NCBI RefSeq assembly: GCF_030653815.1
Contig: NZ_JAURYQ010000036.1
Coordinates: forward strand, 272,127 to 336,126
Length of the DNA stretch: 64,000 nt
From: Rhodoferax sp.
Lineage (GTDB): Bacteria > Pseudomonadota > Gammaproteobacteria > Burkholderiales > Burkholderiaceae_C
Direction: 5' to 3'
Positions 38,926 through 47,092 of this stretch are shown in pieces. The notes beneath the pieces were generated by a model, which saw only the letters and a program-made list of their open reading frames with translations, searched no databases and had not been told where the DNA came from. Position 1 is the stretch's first letter. Each line of letters starts with the position of its first letter. Position numbers and translations under genes: made by a program.

Positions 38926-40352
38926 GCCAGGTCATCAAAATCCACCCGATGGAAGACTTCAAGGCGCGCAGCCGCGATGTGCTCAACGACCCGGGCCAAC
39001 GCAAGAATTTTCGTGGTGCCATGGACTTCCTGCAGGCCAAAAGGCGCGCCCAGTTTCCGGACCAAGAGGAGCTGCAGGGGCTGCGTGAACTCGGTTCGCA
39101 GATCCGCCGCTACAGCCTGGCCAACCTGCCGCGTTTGCTGGAGCAGCTCGAAGCCCGACTCACCGCCAACGGTATTCAGGTGCACTGGGCGCAAAACCCC
39201 GATGAAGCCAACGCCATTGCGCTGGGCATTGCCCAACGGGTCAAGGCCAAGCGTGTCATCAAGGGCAAGTCGATGGTGAGCGAGGAGGTGGGCTTCAACC
39301 ACGCCATGGAGGCGGCCGGCATCGAAGCCCTGGAATCCGACATGGGCGAGTACATTGTGCAACTGGCCGGTGAAGCGCCGTCGCACATCATCATGCCGGC
39401 GATCCACAAGACCAAGCAGGCCATTGCCGAGTTGTTTGCCAAGGAAATCCCGGGTGTGGCCTATACCGAAGACGTCGACGCGCTGATCCGTATTGGCCGC
39501 AAGGTGCTGCGGCGCAAGTTTGCCGATGCCGACATCGGCCTCTCGGGCGTCAACTTCTGTGTGGCCGAAACCGGTACCCTGTGCCTGGTGGAAAACGAAG
39601 GCAATGGCCGCATGTGCACCACCGTGCCCAAGGTTCACATTGCCATCACCGGCATTGAAAAAGTGGTGGAGAAGCTCGAACACGTGCCCCCGCTGTACAG
39701 CTTGCTGGCGCGCTCGGCGACCGGCCAGGCGGTCACCACCTATTTCAACCTGATCAGCGGCCCGCGCAAGCCCGGCGAAAAAGATGGCCCCGAAGAGGTG
39801 CACCTGATCCTGCTCGACAACGGCCGCACCCAGGCCTATGCCGACGAAGAACTGCGCGAAACCCTCAAGTGCATCCGCTGCGGCGCCTGCATGAACCATT
39901 GCCCGGTGTACGCGCGCATTGGCGGCCACGCCTACGGCACCACCTACCCGGGCCCGATCGGGGCCATCATCTCGCCGCACATGCTGGGCCTGGACGCCAC
40001 CTATCCGCTGGCTTTTGCCTCGACGCTGTGCGGTGCCTGTGTTGAGGTGTGCCCGGTCAAGATCCCGATCACCGACATCCTGGTGCGCCTGCGCAATGAA
40101 TCACAGGCCAAGCCTGAAAGCGAAGACGCCACCTTGCGTGGCAGTGGTGCCGGACGCACCGTGGCCAGCAGCGCGGTCTGGAACGTCTGGGCGCAGGTCT
40201 ACGGCCGCACCGGCCTGTACAAGCTGGCGTCGTGGTTCATGAGCCGGGGCCGCGCCTTGTCGCCGTCCGAGCAGGGCGCCTGGACGCGCAGTCGGACACC
40301 GCTGGTGCCGGCGCCCAAGCGCCTGCGCGACCTTTTGAAAGAGAGAAAATAG
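38922..40352 (+). CDS. lutB: L-lactate utilisation iron-sulfur protein LutB
   Basis: A 476-residue subunit combining an N-terminal LUD domain (KGKSMVSEEVGFNHAMEAAGIEALESDMGEYIVQL) with two 4Fe-4S motifs, IRCGACMNHCPVY and LCGACVEVCPVKIPI, and a C-terminal DUF3390-type region (SSAVWNVWAQVYGRTGLYKLASWF). Full-length for the family. It ends the lutACB operon; no lactate permease or LutR regulator is adjacent. Confidence 0.92.
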   Translation: MSQVIKIHPMEDFKARSRDVLNDPGQRKNFRGAMDFLQAKRRAQFPDQEELQGLRELGSQIRRYSLANLPRLLEQLEARLTANGIQVHWAQNPDEANAIALGIAQRVKAKRVIKGKSMVSEEVGFNHAMEAAGIEALESDMGEYIVQLAGEAPSHIIMPAIHKTKQAIAELFAKEIPGVAYTEDVDALIRIGRKVLRRKFADADIGLSGVNFCVAETGTLCLVENEGNGRMCTTVPKVHIAITGIEKVVEKLEHVPPLYSLLARSATGQAVTTYFNLISGPRKPGEKDGPEEVHLILLDNGRTQAYADEELRETLKCIRCGACMNHCPVYARIGGHAYGTTYPGPIGAIISPHMLGLDATYPLAFASTLCGACVEVCPVKIPITDILVRLRNESQAKPESEDATLRGSGAGRTVASSAVWNVWAQVYGRTGLYKLASWFMSRGRALSPSEQGAWTRSRTPLVPAPKRLRDLLKERK

Positions 40353-40391
40353 CGACCCCTGACACCTCAAAACCAATTTGGAGAAACGCTT

Positions 40392-41117
40392 TTGACCACC
40401 GAAGACTTACCCGGTGCCGACCTGCATGTCGCCACCATTGACACGGCCATCACCTCGCGCATGTCCACCCGCGCCTTTTCCCAACAAGCCGTGCCACACC
40501 AGACCCTGCATGACATCCTGCAGGTGGCCAGCCGGGCGCCGTCGGGTACCAACACCCAGCCCTGGAAGGTTTACGTGCTGCAGGGCCAGAGCCGTGACAG
40601 CCTGGTGGCCAAGGTCTGCGCCGCCCATGACGCACTGCGCGCCGACCCGGCATTGGCTGCCCAGTACCGGGAAGAATATGACTATTACCCGGAAAAATGG
40701 GTGAGTCCCTACATCGACCGTCGTCGCGAAAATGGCTGGGGTTTGTACAACTTGCTGGGCATTGGCAAGGGCGACAAGGACAAGATGCACGCGCAACACC
40801 AGCGCAACTACCGGTTTTTTGATGCACCGGTGGGCTTGATGTTCACCATTGATCGGGTCATGGGGCGCGGTTCCTTGCTTGACTATGGCATGTTTCTGCA
40901 AAACATCATGGTGGCGGCCCGCGCCCGTGGCCTGCACACCTGCCCGCAGGCGGCCTGGAACGGCTACGCCAGCCTCATCATGCCGCACCTTGGTGCGGGT
41001 GCCGATGAAATGCTGGTGTGCGGCATGGCGCTGGGTTACGCCGATGAGACCGAGCCGGTGAACAGCTTCCACACGCCGCGCGTGGCGGTGTCAGAGTTCA
41101 CCCACTTTCTTACTTGA
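40392..41117 (+). CDS. Nitroreductase family FMN protein
   Basis: A 241-residue flavoprotein of the nitroreductase superfamily. FMN-phosphate residues appear in SRMSTRAF and SRAPSGTNTQPWKVYV, and the second flavin contact in CPQAAWNGYA. The start is TTG 40392 with GGAGA 7-12 bases upstream; an internal ATG at the conserved MSTRAF would remove 23 residues. Physiological substrate unknown. Its 3' end overlaps the convergent bamC by eight bases. Confidence 0.87.
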   Translation: MTTEDLPGADLHVATIDTAITSRMSTRAFSQQAVPHQTLHDILQVASRAPSGTNTQPWKVYVLQGQSRDSLVAKVCAAHDALRADPALAAQYREEYDYYPEKWVSPYIDRRRENGWGLYNLLGIGKGDKDKMHAQHQRNYRFFDAPVGLMFTIDRVMGRGSLLDYGMFLQNIMVAARARGLHTCPQAAWNGYASLIMPHLGAGADEMLVCGMALGYADETEPVNSFHTPRVAVSEFTHFLT

Positions 41118-42192
41118 GGTCGTCTGCCAGGACTTTCACGATGCGCTGTGCGTCTGCTGTTGCAGCTGCGCTGCCATCGGCGTTTTGCACCGACACCGTG
41201 CTGTTCTTGCCCTGACTCAGCACCGAAATCCTGAATTTTTGCGGTGCGCTGTCGGGCTTGGACGAGCCGAAGAGCTTGCCGAAGAAACCGGGTTCGGCTT
41301 TTTCTGCATTGGGAGCCACGTAGCGCACAAAGTAAATGCCTTTGCTGCGGTCACGGTCTTCCACCGTGAAGTTGGTGCGGTCCAGCGACAGACCGACGCG
41401 GCGCCAGGCGCGATCAAACTCGTCATCCAGGCGCACCACGGGCTGACCGTTGACCGAGTCAATCCGGGCCACCTGGCTCACTGGCCCGGCAGCGACCAGG
41501 GCTTTGGATTGCTCTTCGGAAATGCCCAGCTTGACCATCAGGCGGCGCAAGAATTCGGCTTCGAGCTCGGGGTCGGCTGCGCGGGGTTGCCACACGGTCT
41601 GGTCCTTGCTGGTGCTGCTGTACACCTCGACCATGCCGCGGTGGCTGATGAAGATGTCGGTGCCGCCGCTGGCGTTGCGCTCCAGGCGGGTGCGGAACTT
41701 GTCGCGCTCACCCGTGGAGTACAGCGAATCAAACACCTTGCCAATGGTGCTGCGAATGATGTCCTGTGGAATCTTGGCCCGGTTTTCAGCCCAGTCGGTT
41801 TCCATGATGCCCAGATTGGCCTGGTCCATCACCAGCAAAAAGCCGCTCTCGATCCAGAAGTCTTTCACCGGGTCCCACAATTTGTCGGCCGGGCGGCTGA
41901 TCACCAGCCAGCGCTGGTTGCCGGCGCGCTCGATGCGCACATCGCCCAGCGACGTGGCCGCAGTGGGTGTGCTCTGGGTTGCAAGCTGACCAATTTGAAA
42001 GCTCGAGGCGGTGACGGCGGTACCTGGCACGGCATAACGCGTTTCGCGCGACAGTTGGGTCAGGTCGGGCGGCACTTCAAGCGTCGGCGCCTTGCCGGCG
42101 CTTTTGTAGTCCACCTTGTCGGTCTCCAGCACCGAGCAGGCGCCCAGTGTCAGGGTCAGGCCAAGGATTGCAAGTCTGGAAATAGGGTTCAC
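41110..42192 (-). CDS. bamC: Outer-membrane assembly lipoprotein BamC
   Basis: Lipoprotein of the BAM complex, 360 residues. The signal ends in the lipobox LGAC with Cys19; the conserved unstructured N-terminal segment (DYKSAGKAPTLEVPPDL) binds BamD, and two helix-grip domains follow, with EDRDRSKGIYFVRYV in the second. The start is a GTG at 42192 preceded by AAGGAA. It lies 57 bases downstream of dapA on the same strand, the classic dapA-bamC order. Confidence 0.92.
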   Translation of the reverse strand: MNPISRLAILGLTLTLGACSVLETDKVDYKSAGKAPTLEVPPDLTQLSRETRYAVPGTAVTASSFQIGQLATQSTPTAATSLGDVRIERAGNQRWLVISRPADKLWDPVKDFWIESGFLLVMDQANLGIMETDWAENRAKIPQDIIRSTIGKVFDSLYSTGERDKFRTRLERNASGGTDIFISHRGMVEVYSSTSKDQTVWQPRAADPELEAEFLRRLMVKLGISEEQSKALVAAGPVSQVARIDSVNGQPVVRLDDEFDRAWRRVGLSLDRTNFTVEDRDRSKGIYFVRYVAPNAEKAEPGFFGKLFGSSKPDSAPQKFRISVLSQGKNSTVSVQNADGSAAATADAQRIVKVLADDLK

Positions 42193-42249
42193 AAAAGTTC
42201 CTTCGGGTCAAAGATCGGGTCAGCAGGTGAAAAAAGGGTCAACCTGGCG

Positions 42250-43143
42250 TTAAATCAGGCCAACATCGCGCAGGGCGGCTTCCACCACCGGCACGTTGGC
42301 CGGGGTCAGGTCGGTCATCGGAAGGCGCAGCGTGCCCCCACAACGGTTCATGCGCGCCACGGCCCATTTCACCGGAATGGGGTTGGCTTCGACAAACAGG
42401 GTCTTGTGCAACGGCATCAACTTGAATTGGATTTCCATGGCATGTTTGGCATCGCCGGCAAGGGCGGCCATGCACAGCTCGTGCATCAGGCGCGGCGCCA
42501 CGTTGGCCGTGACGCTGATGTTGCCGTGACCACCACACAGCATCAAGGCCACTGCGGTGGGGTCATCACCCGAATAAATGGCAAAGTTTTCCGGCGCTTC
42601 GCGAACCAGCCATTGGGCCCGGTCGATGTTGCCGGTGGCCTCCTTGATACCCACGATGCCGGGCACCTGGGCCAGGCGCAGTGCGGTTTCGACGGTCATG
42701 TCCGCTACCGTGCGTCCGGGCACGTTGTACAGCACCATGGGCAGGTCAACGGCTTCGGCGATGGCCTTGAAGTGCTGGTATTGGCCTTCCTGGGTGGGCT
42801 TGTTGTAGTAGGGCACAACCTGCAATTGGTAATCTGCGCCTACTTTTTTGGCGAACTTGGCGAGTTCAATGGCCTCTGCAGTGCAGTTGGAGCCGCAGCC
42901 CGCCATGATGGGCACGCGCTTGTTGGCCTGTTCGACCGACACCCGGATGATTTCGCAGTGTTCCTGCACGCTGACCGTGGGCGATTCGCCGGTGGTGCCC
43001 ACCACGCCAATGCAATCCGTGCCCTCGGCAATGTGCCAGTCGATCAGTTTGCGCAGTGCCGGGTAGTCGACGCTGCCGTCAGGGTGCATGGGGGTGACCA
43101 GGGCAACGATACTGCCGGTGAGTTGGGGCTTTGAATGTGGCAT
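42250..43143 (-). CDS. dapA: 4-hydroxy-tetrahydrodipicolinate synthase DapA
   Basis: First committed enzyme of lysine and diaminopimelate synthesis, 297 residues, TIM barrel. Schiff-base lysine K167 (GIKEATGN), catalytic Y139 (LYNVPGRT) and the GTTGE loop at about 49-53 are all present. Upstream of bamC in the same direction. Regulation by lysine riboswitch is not seen. Confidence 0.97.
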   Translation of the reverse strand: MPHSKPQLTGSIVALVTPMHPDGSVDYPALRKLIDWHIAEGTDCIGVVGTTGESPTVSVQEHCEIIRVSVEQANKRVPIMAGCGSNCTAEAIELAKFAKKVGADYQLQVVPYYNKPTQEGQYQHFKAIAEAVDLPMVLYNVPGRTVADMTVETALRLAQVPGIVGIKEATGNIDRAQWLVREAPENFAIYSGDDPTAVALMLCGGHGNISVTANVAPRLMHELCMAALAGDAKHAMEIQFKLMPLHKTLFVEANPIPVKWAVARMNRCGGTLRLPMTDLTPANVPVVEAALRDVGLI

Positions 43144-43171
43144 CTTGTCTTGTCGTAATTGGATTAACGTG

Positions 43172-43747
43172 TCATTTTAGCGAGAGCGGGTAACGCGCGG
43201 GTGGCTGAGTCGCGTCAAAGCCGTGCAAGGGCCTGAAAGCCGCAATGCGCTGCACAAAGCGTTCGGGGTTCGCCAGATAGCCGTCTTCAAAGGCCACGGT
43301 GCGCAGGCTGTGGCACAACTGCAGCAATTCGCCGGTTTGCAGCAGGAAGTCGGGCCGGGACGGCTTGCCCACGGTCTCGTTGCCCTGGGCAAAAGTTTCA
43401 TACAGCAGCAAGCCACCCGGGGCCAGGCTTTGCAGCAGCACCGGAAACAGCGGTCGCCACAGGTAATTGGTGACCAGGACCACGTCGAATGGCTGCGGCA
43501 AGCCGTTTTGCAGCAACGGCCAGGGGCCGCCTTCGATGTCGGCCTGGACCGTGTCGCCGTAACGACTGGCCCCGGCCAGTGCCTCGGCCGAGCGGTCGAT
43601 GCCGGTGCAATGGCAAGCCCGTTGGCTCAGCCATGCCATGTGGCGCCCCGAGCCGCAAGCGACGTCCAACACCCGTGCGCCTTCCGGTATCAGGTGTTGC
43701 CAACGATTGACCCAGTCAGAGGGTTCGCCCACGTTATGGCCTGACAT
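43172..43747 (-). CDS. Class I SAM-dependent methyltransferase
   Basis: A 191-residue methyltransferase with SAM motif [11 protein letters not shown] (from residue 27), motif [11 protein letters not shown] and a [32 protein letters not shown] core, reminiscent of tellurite-resistance/TehB-like or DUF2431-type small-molecule methyltransferases. Substrate unknown. The ATG at 43747 shares one base with the stop codon of the preceding 41-residue ORF (TAATG), so the two are translationally coupled. Confidence 0.85.
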   Translation of the reverse strand: MSGHNVGEPSDWVNRWQHLIPEGARVLDVACGSGRHMAWLSQRACHCTGIDRSAEALAGASRYGDTVQADIEGGPWPLLQNGLPQPFDVVLVTNYLWRPLFPVLLQSLAPGGLLLYETFAQGNETVGKPSRPDFLLQTGELLQLCHSLRTVAFEDGYLANPERFVQRIAAFRPLHGFDATQPPARYPLSLK

Positions 43748-43872
43748 TAAAAACACCCCCAGACCTGGTTGGCCAGCGTCATCGTGAAATCAGGCCGGGT
43801 GTACAGGGCAAACACCAGGCCCAGCACCACCAGCAGCGCGGCGTAGATCAGGGCTTTGTGCAGCGGCTTCAT
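43747..43872 (-). CDS. 41-residue single-helix membrane protein
   Basis: A short ORF of 41 codons with one hydrophobic helix (about residues 8-24: LIYAALLVVLGLVFALY), a basic N-terminus (MKPLHK) and a short C-terminus ending in Trp-Gly-Cys-Phe. Its ATG lies four bases after the MFS stop and its TAA overlaps the methyltransferase ATG by one base, so it fills the gap between the two genes exactly. That packing and the clean membrane helix support a real gene, perhaps a small partner of the transporter, though function is unknown. Confidence 0.65.
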   Translation of the reverse strand: MKPLHKALIYAALLVVLGLVFALYTRPDFTMTLANQVWGCF

Positions 43873-43876
43873 GGCT

Positions 43877-45097
43877 TCAGGCCCCTTGCGGCAAGGGCGT
43901 GCGCGCGATGGCAGCTTCCTTGATCGGCAAATTGACCAGTGCTGCCAATACGCCGAGTGCGATCGCGATGTACCAGACGATGTCGTAACTGCCGGTGCGG
44001 TCATACAAAAATCCGCCCAGCCAGACCCCCAGGAAGGAGCCGATCTGGTGGCTGAAGAAGACAAAGCCGCCAAGCATCGACAAGTGCGCCACGCCAAAAA
44101 TCTGGGCCACCATGGCGTTGGTGGGCGGCACCGTGGACAACCACAGCAGGCCCATGACAGCAGAGAATACATAGACGCTCATGGGCGTCAGGGGTACCAG
44201 TAAAAACACGCTGATGATCACAGCGCGTGTCAGATAAATGAAGGCCAGAATGTTCTTTTTCTGCATGCGCTGGCCCAGCACGCCGGCCGCGTAGGTGCCA
44301 AACACGTTGAACAGGCCAATCAGCGCCAGCGAGGTGCTGGCCACGTTGGCGGCCAGGCCCTGGTCTTTCAAGTAACTGGGCATGTGCACACCAATGAACA
44401 CCACCTGGAAGCCACAGACAAAGTAGCCGGCCATCAGCAGCTGGAAGCTGCGGTAGCGAAACGCCTCGCGCAGCGCCTGCATGATGGACTGTTCGCGAAA
44501 ATGCCCGGCACCACCGCGGAAATGGGGTTCGCGCAAGCCCCAGGCCAGCGGCATGATCAACAACGCCGCCAGCGCCAGCGCCACCAGCGCTTGCTGCCAA
44601 CCGAGAAAATCGATCAGAAAACCTTCGGTGGGCACCATCAAAAACTGGCCAAAGGAGCCCGCTGCAGCGGCCACGCCCATGGCCCAGGAGCGCTTGCTGG
44701 CGCTGATGTTGCGGCCGATCACGCCATAAATGACGGCGTAGGTGGTGCCAGCCTGGGCGGTGCCAATCAGCACGCCCGCGCTCAAGCTCAACTGCAGCGC
44801 CGTGGTGGCGTAAGCCATGCCCCCCAGCCCCAGAGCGTAGAGCAGTGCACCGCCCACGATGACGCGGAAGGCACCAAAGCGGTCGGCCAACATGCCGGCA
44901 AAAATGCCGGTCACGCCCCAGGTCAAGTTTTGAATGGCCAGCGCAAAAGCAAAGGTTTCACGGTTCCAGTCCAGGCTCTGTGTCATGGGCTGCAGCCACA
45001 GGCCGAAGCCGTGACGGATGCCCATGGACAGGGTGACGATGGCGGCACCGCACACCAGCACCTGGGTCATGGAAAGCGTCTTGGAGGAATGCGACAT
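43877..45097 (-). CDS. Major facilitator superfamily transporter
   Basis: A 406-residue membrane protein with twelve predicted helices. The loop 2-3 motif is AGMLADRFGAFRVIVGGA, and GIRHGFGLWLQPMTQSLDW near the N-terminus is characteristic of the OFA/monocarboxylate-like branch of the superfamily. An organic-anion substrate is a reasonable guess, nothing more. First gene of a three-gene operon with the 41-residue protein and the methyltransferase. Confidence 0.88.
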   Translation of the reverse strand: MSHSSKTLSMTQVLVCGAAIVTLSMGIRHGFGLWLQPMTQSLDWNRETFAFALAIQNLTWGVTGIFAGMLADRFGAFRVIVGGALLYALGLGGMAYATTALQLSLSAGVLIGTAQAGTTYAVIYGVIGRNISASKRSWAMGVAAAAGSFGQFLMVPTEGFLIDFLGWQQALVALALAALLIMPLAWGLREPHFRGGAGHFREQSIMQALREAFRYRSFQLLMAGYFVCGFQVVFIGVHMPSYLKDQGLAANVASTSLALIGLFNVFGTYAAGVLGQRMQKKNILAFIYLTRAVIISVFLLVPLTPMSVYVFSAVMGLLWLSTVPPTNAMVAQIFGVAHLSMLGGFVFFSHQIGSFLGVWLGGFLYDRTGSYDIVWYIAIALGVLAALVNLPIKEAAIARTPLPQGA

Positions 45098-45149
45098 GCG
45101 TCAAATATACCGGACTATGCCCGTGCCGCGCCCGCCAAGCCTTGCCGCA

Positions 45150-46115
45150 TCAGTTCATTTCAGCGCGCACGTTGTTCTTGAACTCGTACAGCGTCACAGC
45201 CGGCACGGTCAACTCGCCTTTGGGGGTGAATGCGATGTTGGCGGTGATGCCCTTGAGCTTGGTTTTTCCGATGAACGGCACGTAGACGACGGGGTCAACC
45301 GAATTGGCGCGCTTCATGGCGTCCACCAAGACGAAGGTGGCGTCATAGGCGTAGGGGCTGTAAATCTGGAACTGGCCCGGAAAGCGGGCATCGTACTTAT
45401 TCTTCCAGGCTGCGCCGCCCTGCATCTTCTCCACCGAGGCACCACCGGTGGCGCAGGTGACGTTTTTCATGGTGGTCGCCTTGCTGGACAGTTCGCCCAG
45501 CTTCTCGGTGCACAGACCGTCACCGCCAAAGAACTTGACATTGGTCATGCCCAACTGCTCCATCTGGCGCAGCATGGGACCCGCCTGGGAGTCAAGGCCG
45601 CCATAAAAAACCGCATCGGGCTTCTTGCTCTTGATGTTGGTCAGGATGGCCATGAAGTCGGTGGCCTTGTCGGTGGTGAATTCTTCAGCCAGGACTTGCA
45701 TGCCCTTTTGCTTGGCGGTGGCCTTGAACACATTGGCCAGGCCCTGGCCATAAGCCGTGCGGTCATCGATCACGGCGACCGTTTTGAGTTTCAGCTTGTC
45801 ATTGGCATACACAGCCAGCGCCGAGCCCAGCGCGTTGTCGTCGGCAATCAGACGGAAGGTGGTGGCGTAGCCGCGTTTGGTGACGTCGGGGTTGGTGGCT
45901 GCGACCGTGATGTGCGGTAAATCGCATTTGTTGTACACCGAAGAAGCCGGGATGGTGGTGCCCGATTGCAGGTGACCGACCACACCGGCCACCTTGGAGT
46001 CGCACAGCTTTTGCGCCACGGCGGTCGCCTGACGCGGATCGCCTGCGTCGTCCTCGGCTGCCAGCTCAAACTTGCCCCTTGGCTTGATAAAACCGGATGG
46101 CATTGCGGCCAGCAT
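45150..46115 (-). pseudogene. 5'-truncated branched-chain amino-acid binding protein (livK-like)
   Basis: From about 46076 down to 45150 the frame encodes the C-terminal four-fifths (about 308 residues) of a LivJ/LivK-type periplasmic binding protein: KFELAAEDDAGDPRQATAVAQKL, GHLQSGTTIPASSVYNKCDLPHITVAATNPD, FRLIADDNALGSALA, PDAVFYGGLDSQAGPML. The signal peptide and the first strand-helix units of lobe 1 (roughly 60-70 residues) are missing. Upstream of the junction the frame runs antiparallel to nothing of its family; it simply reads the 3' end of the diguanylate cyclase gene in another frame. An in-frame ATG at 46115 exists but the product would be unexported and lack part of the ligand lobe, so it is called a pseudogene. 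Confidence 0.75.
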
Positions 46116-47037
46116 TTTTGGCCTGGTACATCGCGGTATCAGCCCACTTCAGCAGGTCGCTGACAGAGGCCTGCTGGCCGCAGAACATCACCACGCCCAG
46201 ACTGGCGGAGCATTGGTGTTCGATCAGGTGTTCAGCTTGACCGTTCTGGCTGATCGTCAGAGCGTAGGCCTGGGTGAGGGCGGAGCGAATTTTCTCTGCA
46301 ATGACCGATGCGCGCTTCAGAGAAGTGGCCTGGTCTGCAAACAGGTCGCTGAGCAGGATGACAAATTCGTCGCCGCCAAAGCGGGACACCGTGTCCGTCT
46401 CGCGCACGCACTTTTTCAGCTGCGCCGCGACCTGGCACAACAGTGCATCGCCGACGTCGTGTCCATGGCTGTCGTTCACCAATTTGAAATTGTCCAGGTC
46501 CAGGAAAATCAGCGCGCCATGACGGCCACTGCGTTTGCTGGCCGCCAGGGCCTGGCTCAAGCGGTCGTTCATCAGTCTGCGATTGGGCAGGTGGGTGAGC
46601 GGGTCATAGAAAGCGAGTTGGTGCACCCGTTCTTCCATCTGCTTGCGCTCGGTGGTGTCACGCTGCACCGACACCCAGTGGGTGAACCAGCCCTGCTCAT
46701 TGGCCACGGGAACAATCTCGAATTCATTCCAGTACGACGTTCCGTCCTTGCGGTAATTCAGCAGTTCCGCGCGGATCGGCCGCCATTGGGTCATTGCCTC
46801 GCGCACCCGGTCAAGCGTGGCACGGTCGGTACCCGGCCCCTGCAACATGCGCGGGGTATTGCCAATGACTTCTTCCGGGCTGTAGCCGTTGCGTTCGTAA
46901 AAAATCTTGTTGACCCAGACGATGCGTGGTCCGGGTTGGCTGAAGGGTTCCGCTTCGGTGATCACAACAGCATCATTCATGTGGTCGATGCACACCTCAA
47001 GCAATTTTGGCAGGTCGGGAATGGAAGGGATCAACAT
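46066..47037 (-). CDS. LOV/PAS-GGDEF diguanylate cyclase
   Basis: A soluble 323-residue protein: a PAS/LOV-like domain (about 15-132) and a GGDEF domain (about 140-318). The active site is GGDEF at 221-225 with an RETD inhibitory site at 212-215, so it should be an active, product-inhibited cyclic-di-GMP synthase. The sensory domain is strikingly LOV-like: GYSPEEVIG, LNYRKDGTSYWNEFEIVPV and the terminal Gln in VSVQRDTTERK; but the photoactive cysteine of the NCR(F/L)LQ motif is replaced (NTPRMLQ, 60-66). Its last few residues come from a fusion with the truncated livK-like gene. It lies 55 bases downstream of the haem-oxygenase/B12 gene on the same strand. Confidence 0.9.
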   Translation of the reverse strand: MLIPSIPDLPKLLEVCIDHMNDAVVITEAEPFSQPGPRIVWVNKIFYERNGYSPEEVIGNTPRMLQGPGTDRATLDRVREAMTQWRPIRAELLNYRKDGTSYWNEFEIVPVANEQGWFTHWVSVQRDTTERKQMEERVHQLAFYDPLTHLPNRRLMNDRLSQALAASKRSGRHGALIFLDLDNFKLVNDSHGHDVGDALLCQVAAQLKKCVRETDTVSRFGGDEFVILLSDLFADQATSLKRASVIAEKIRSALTQAYALTISQNGQAEHLIEHQCSASLGVVMFCGQQASVSDLLKWADTAMYQAKNAGRNAIRFYQAKGQV

Positions 47038-47092
47038 GAGGTCCCATTCTCAGCCAGAAGTGGGCGCCAGTAGCGTCGCGGAAAAAAAGTTC

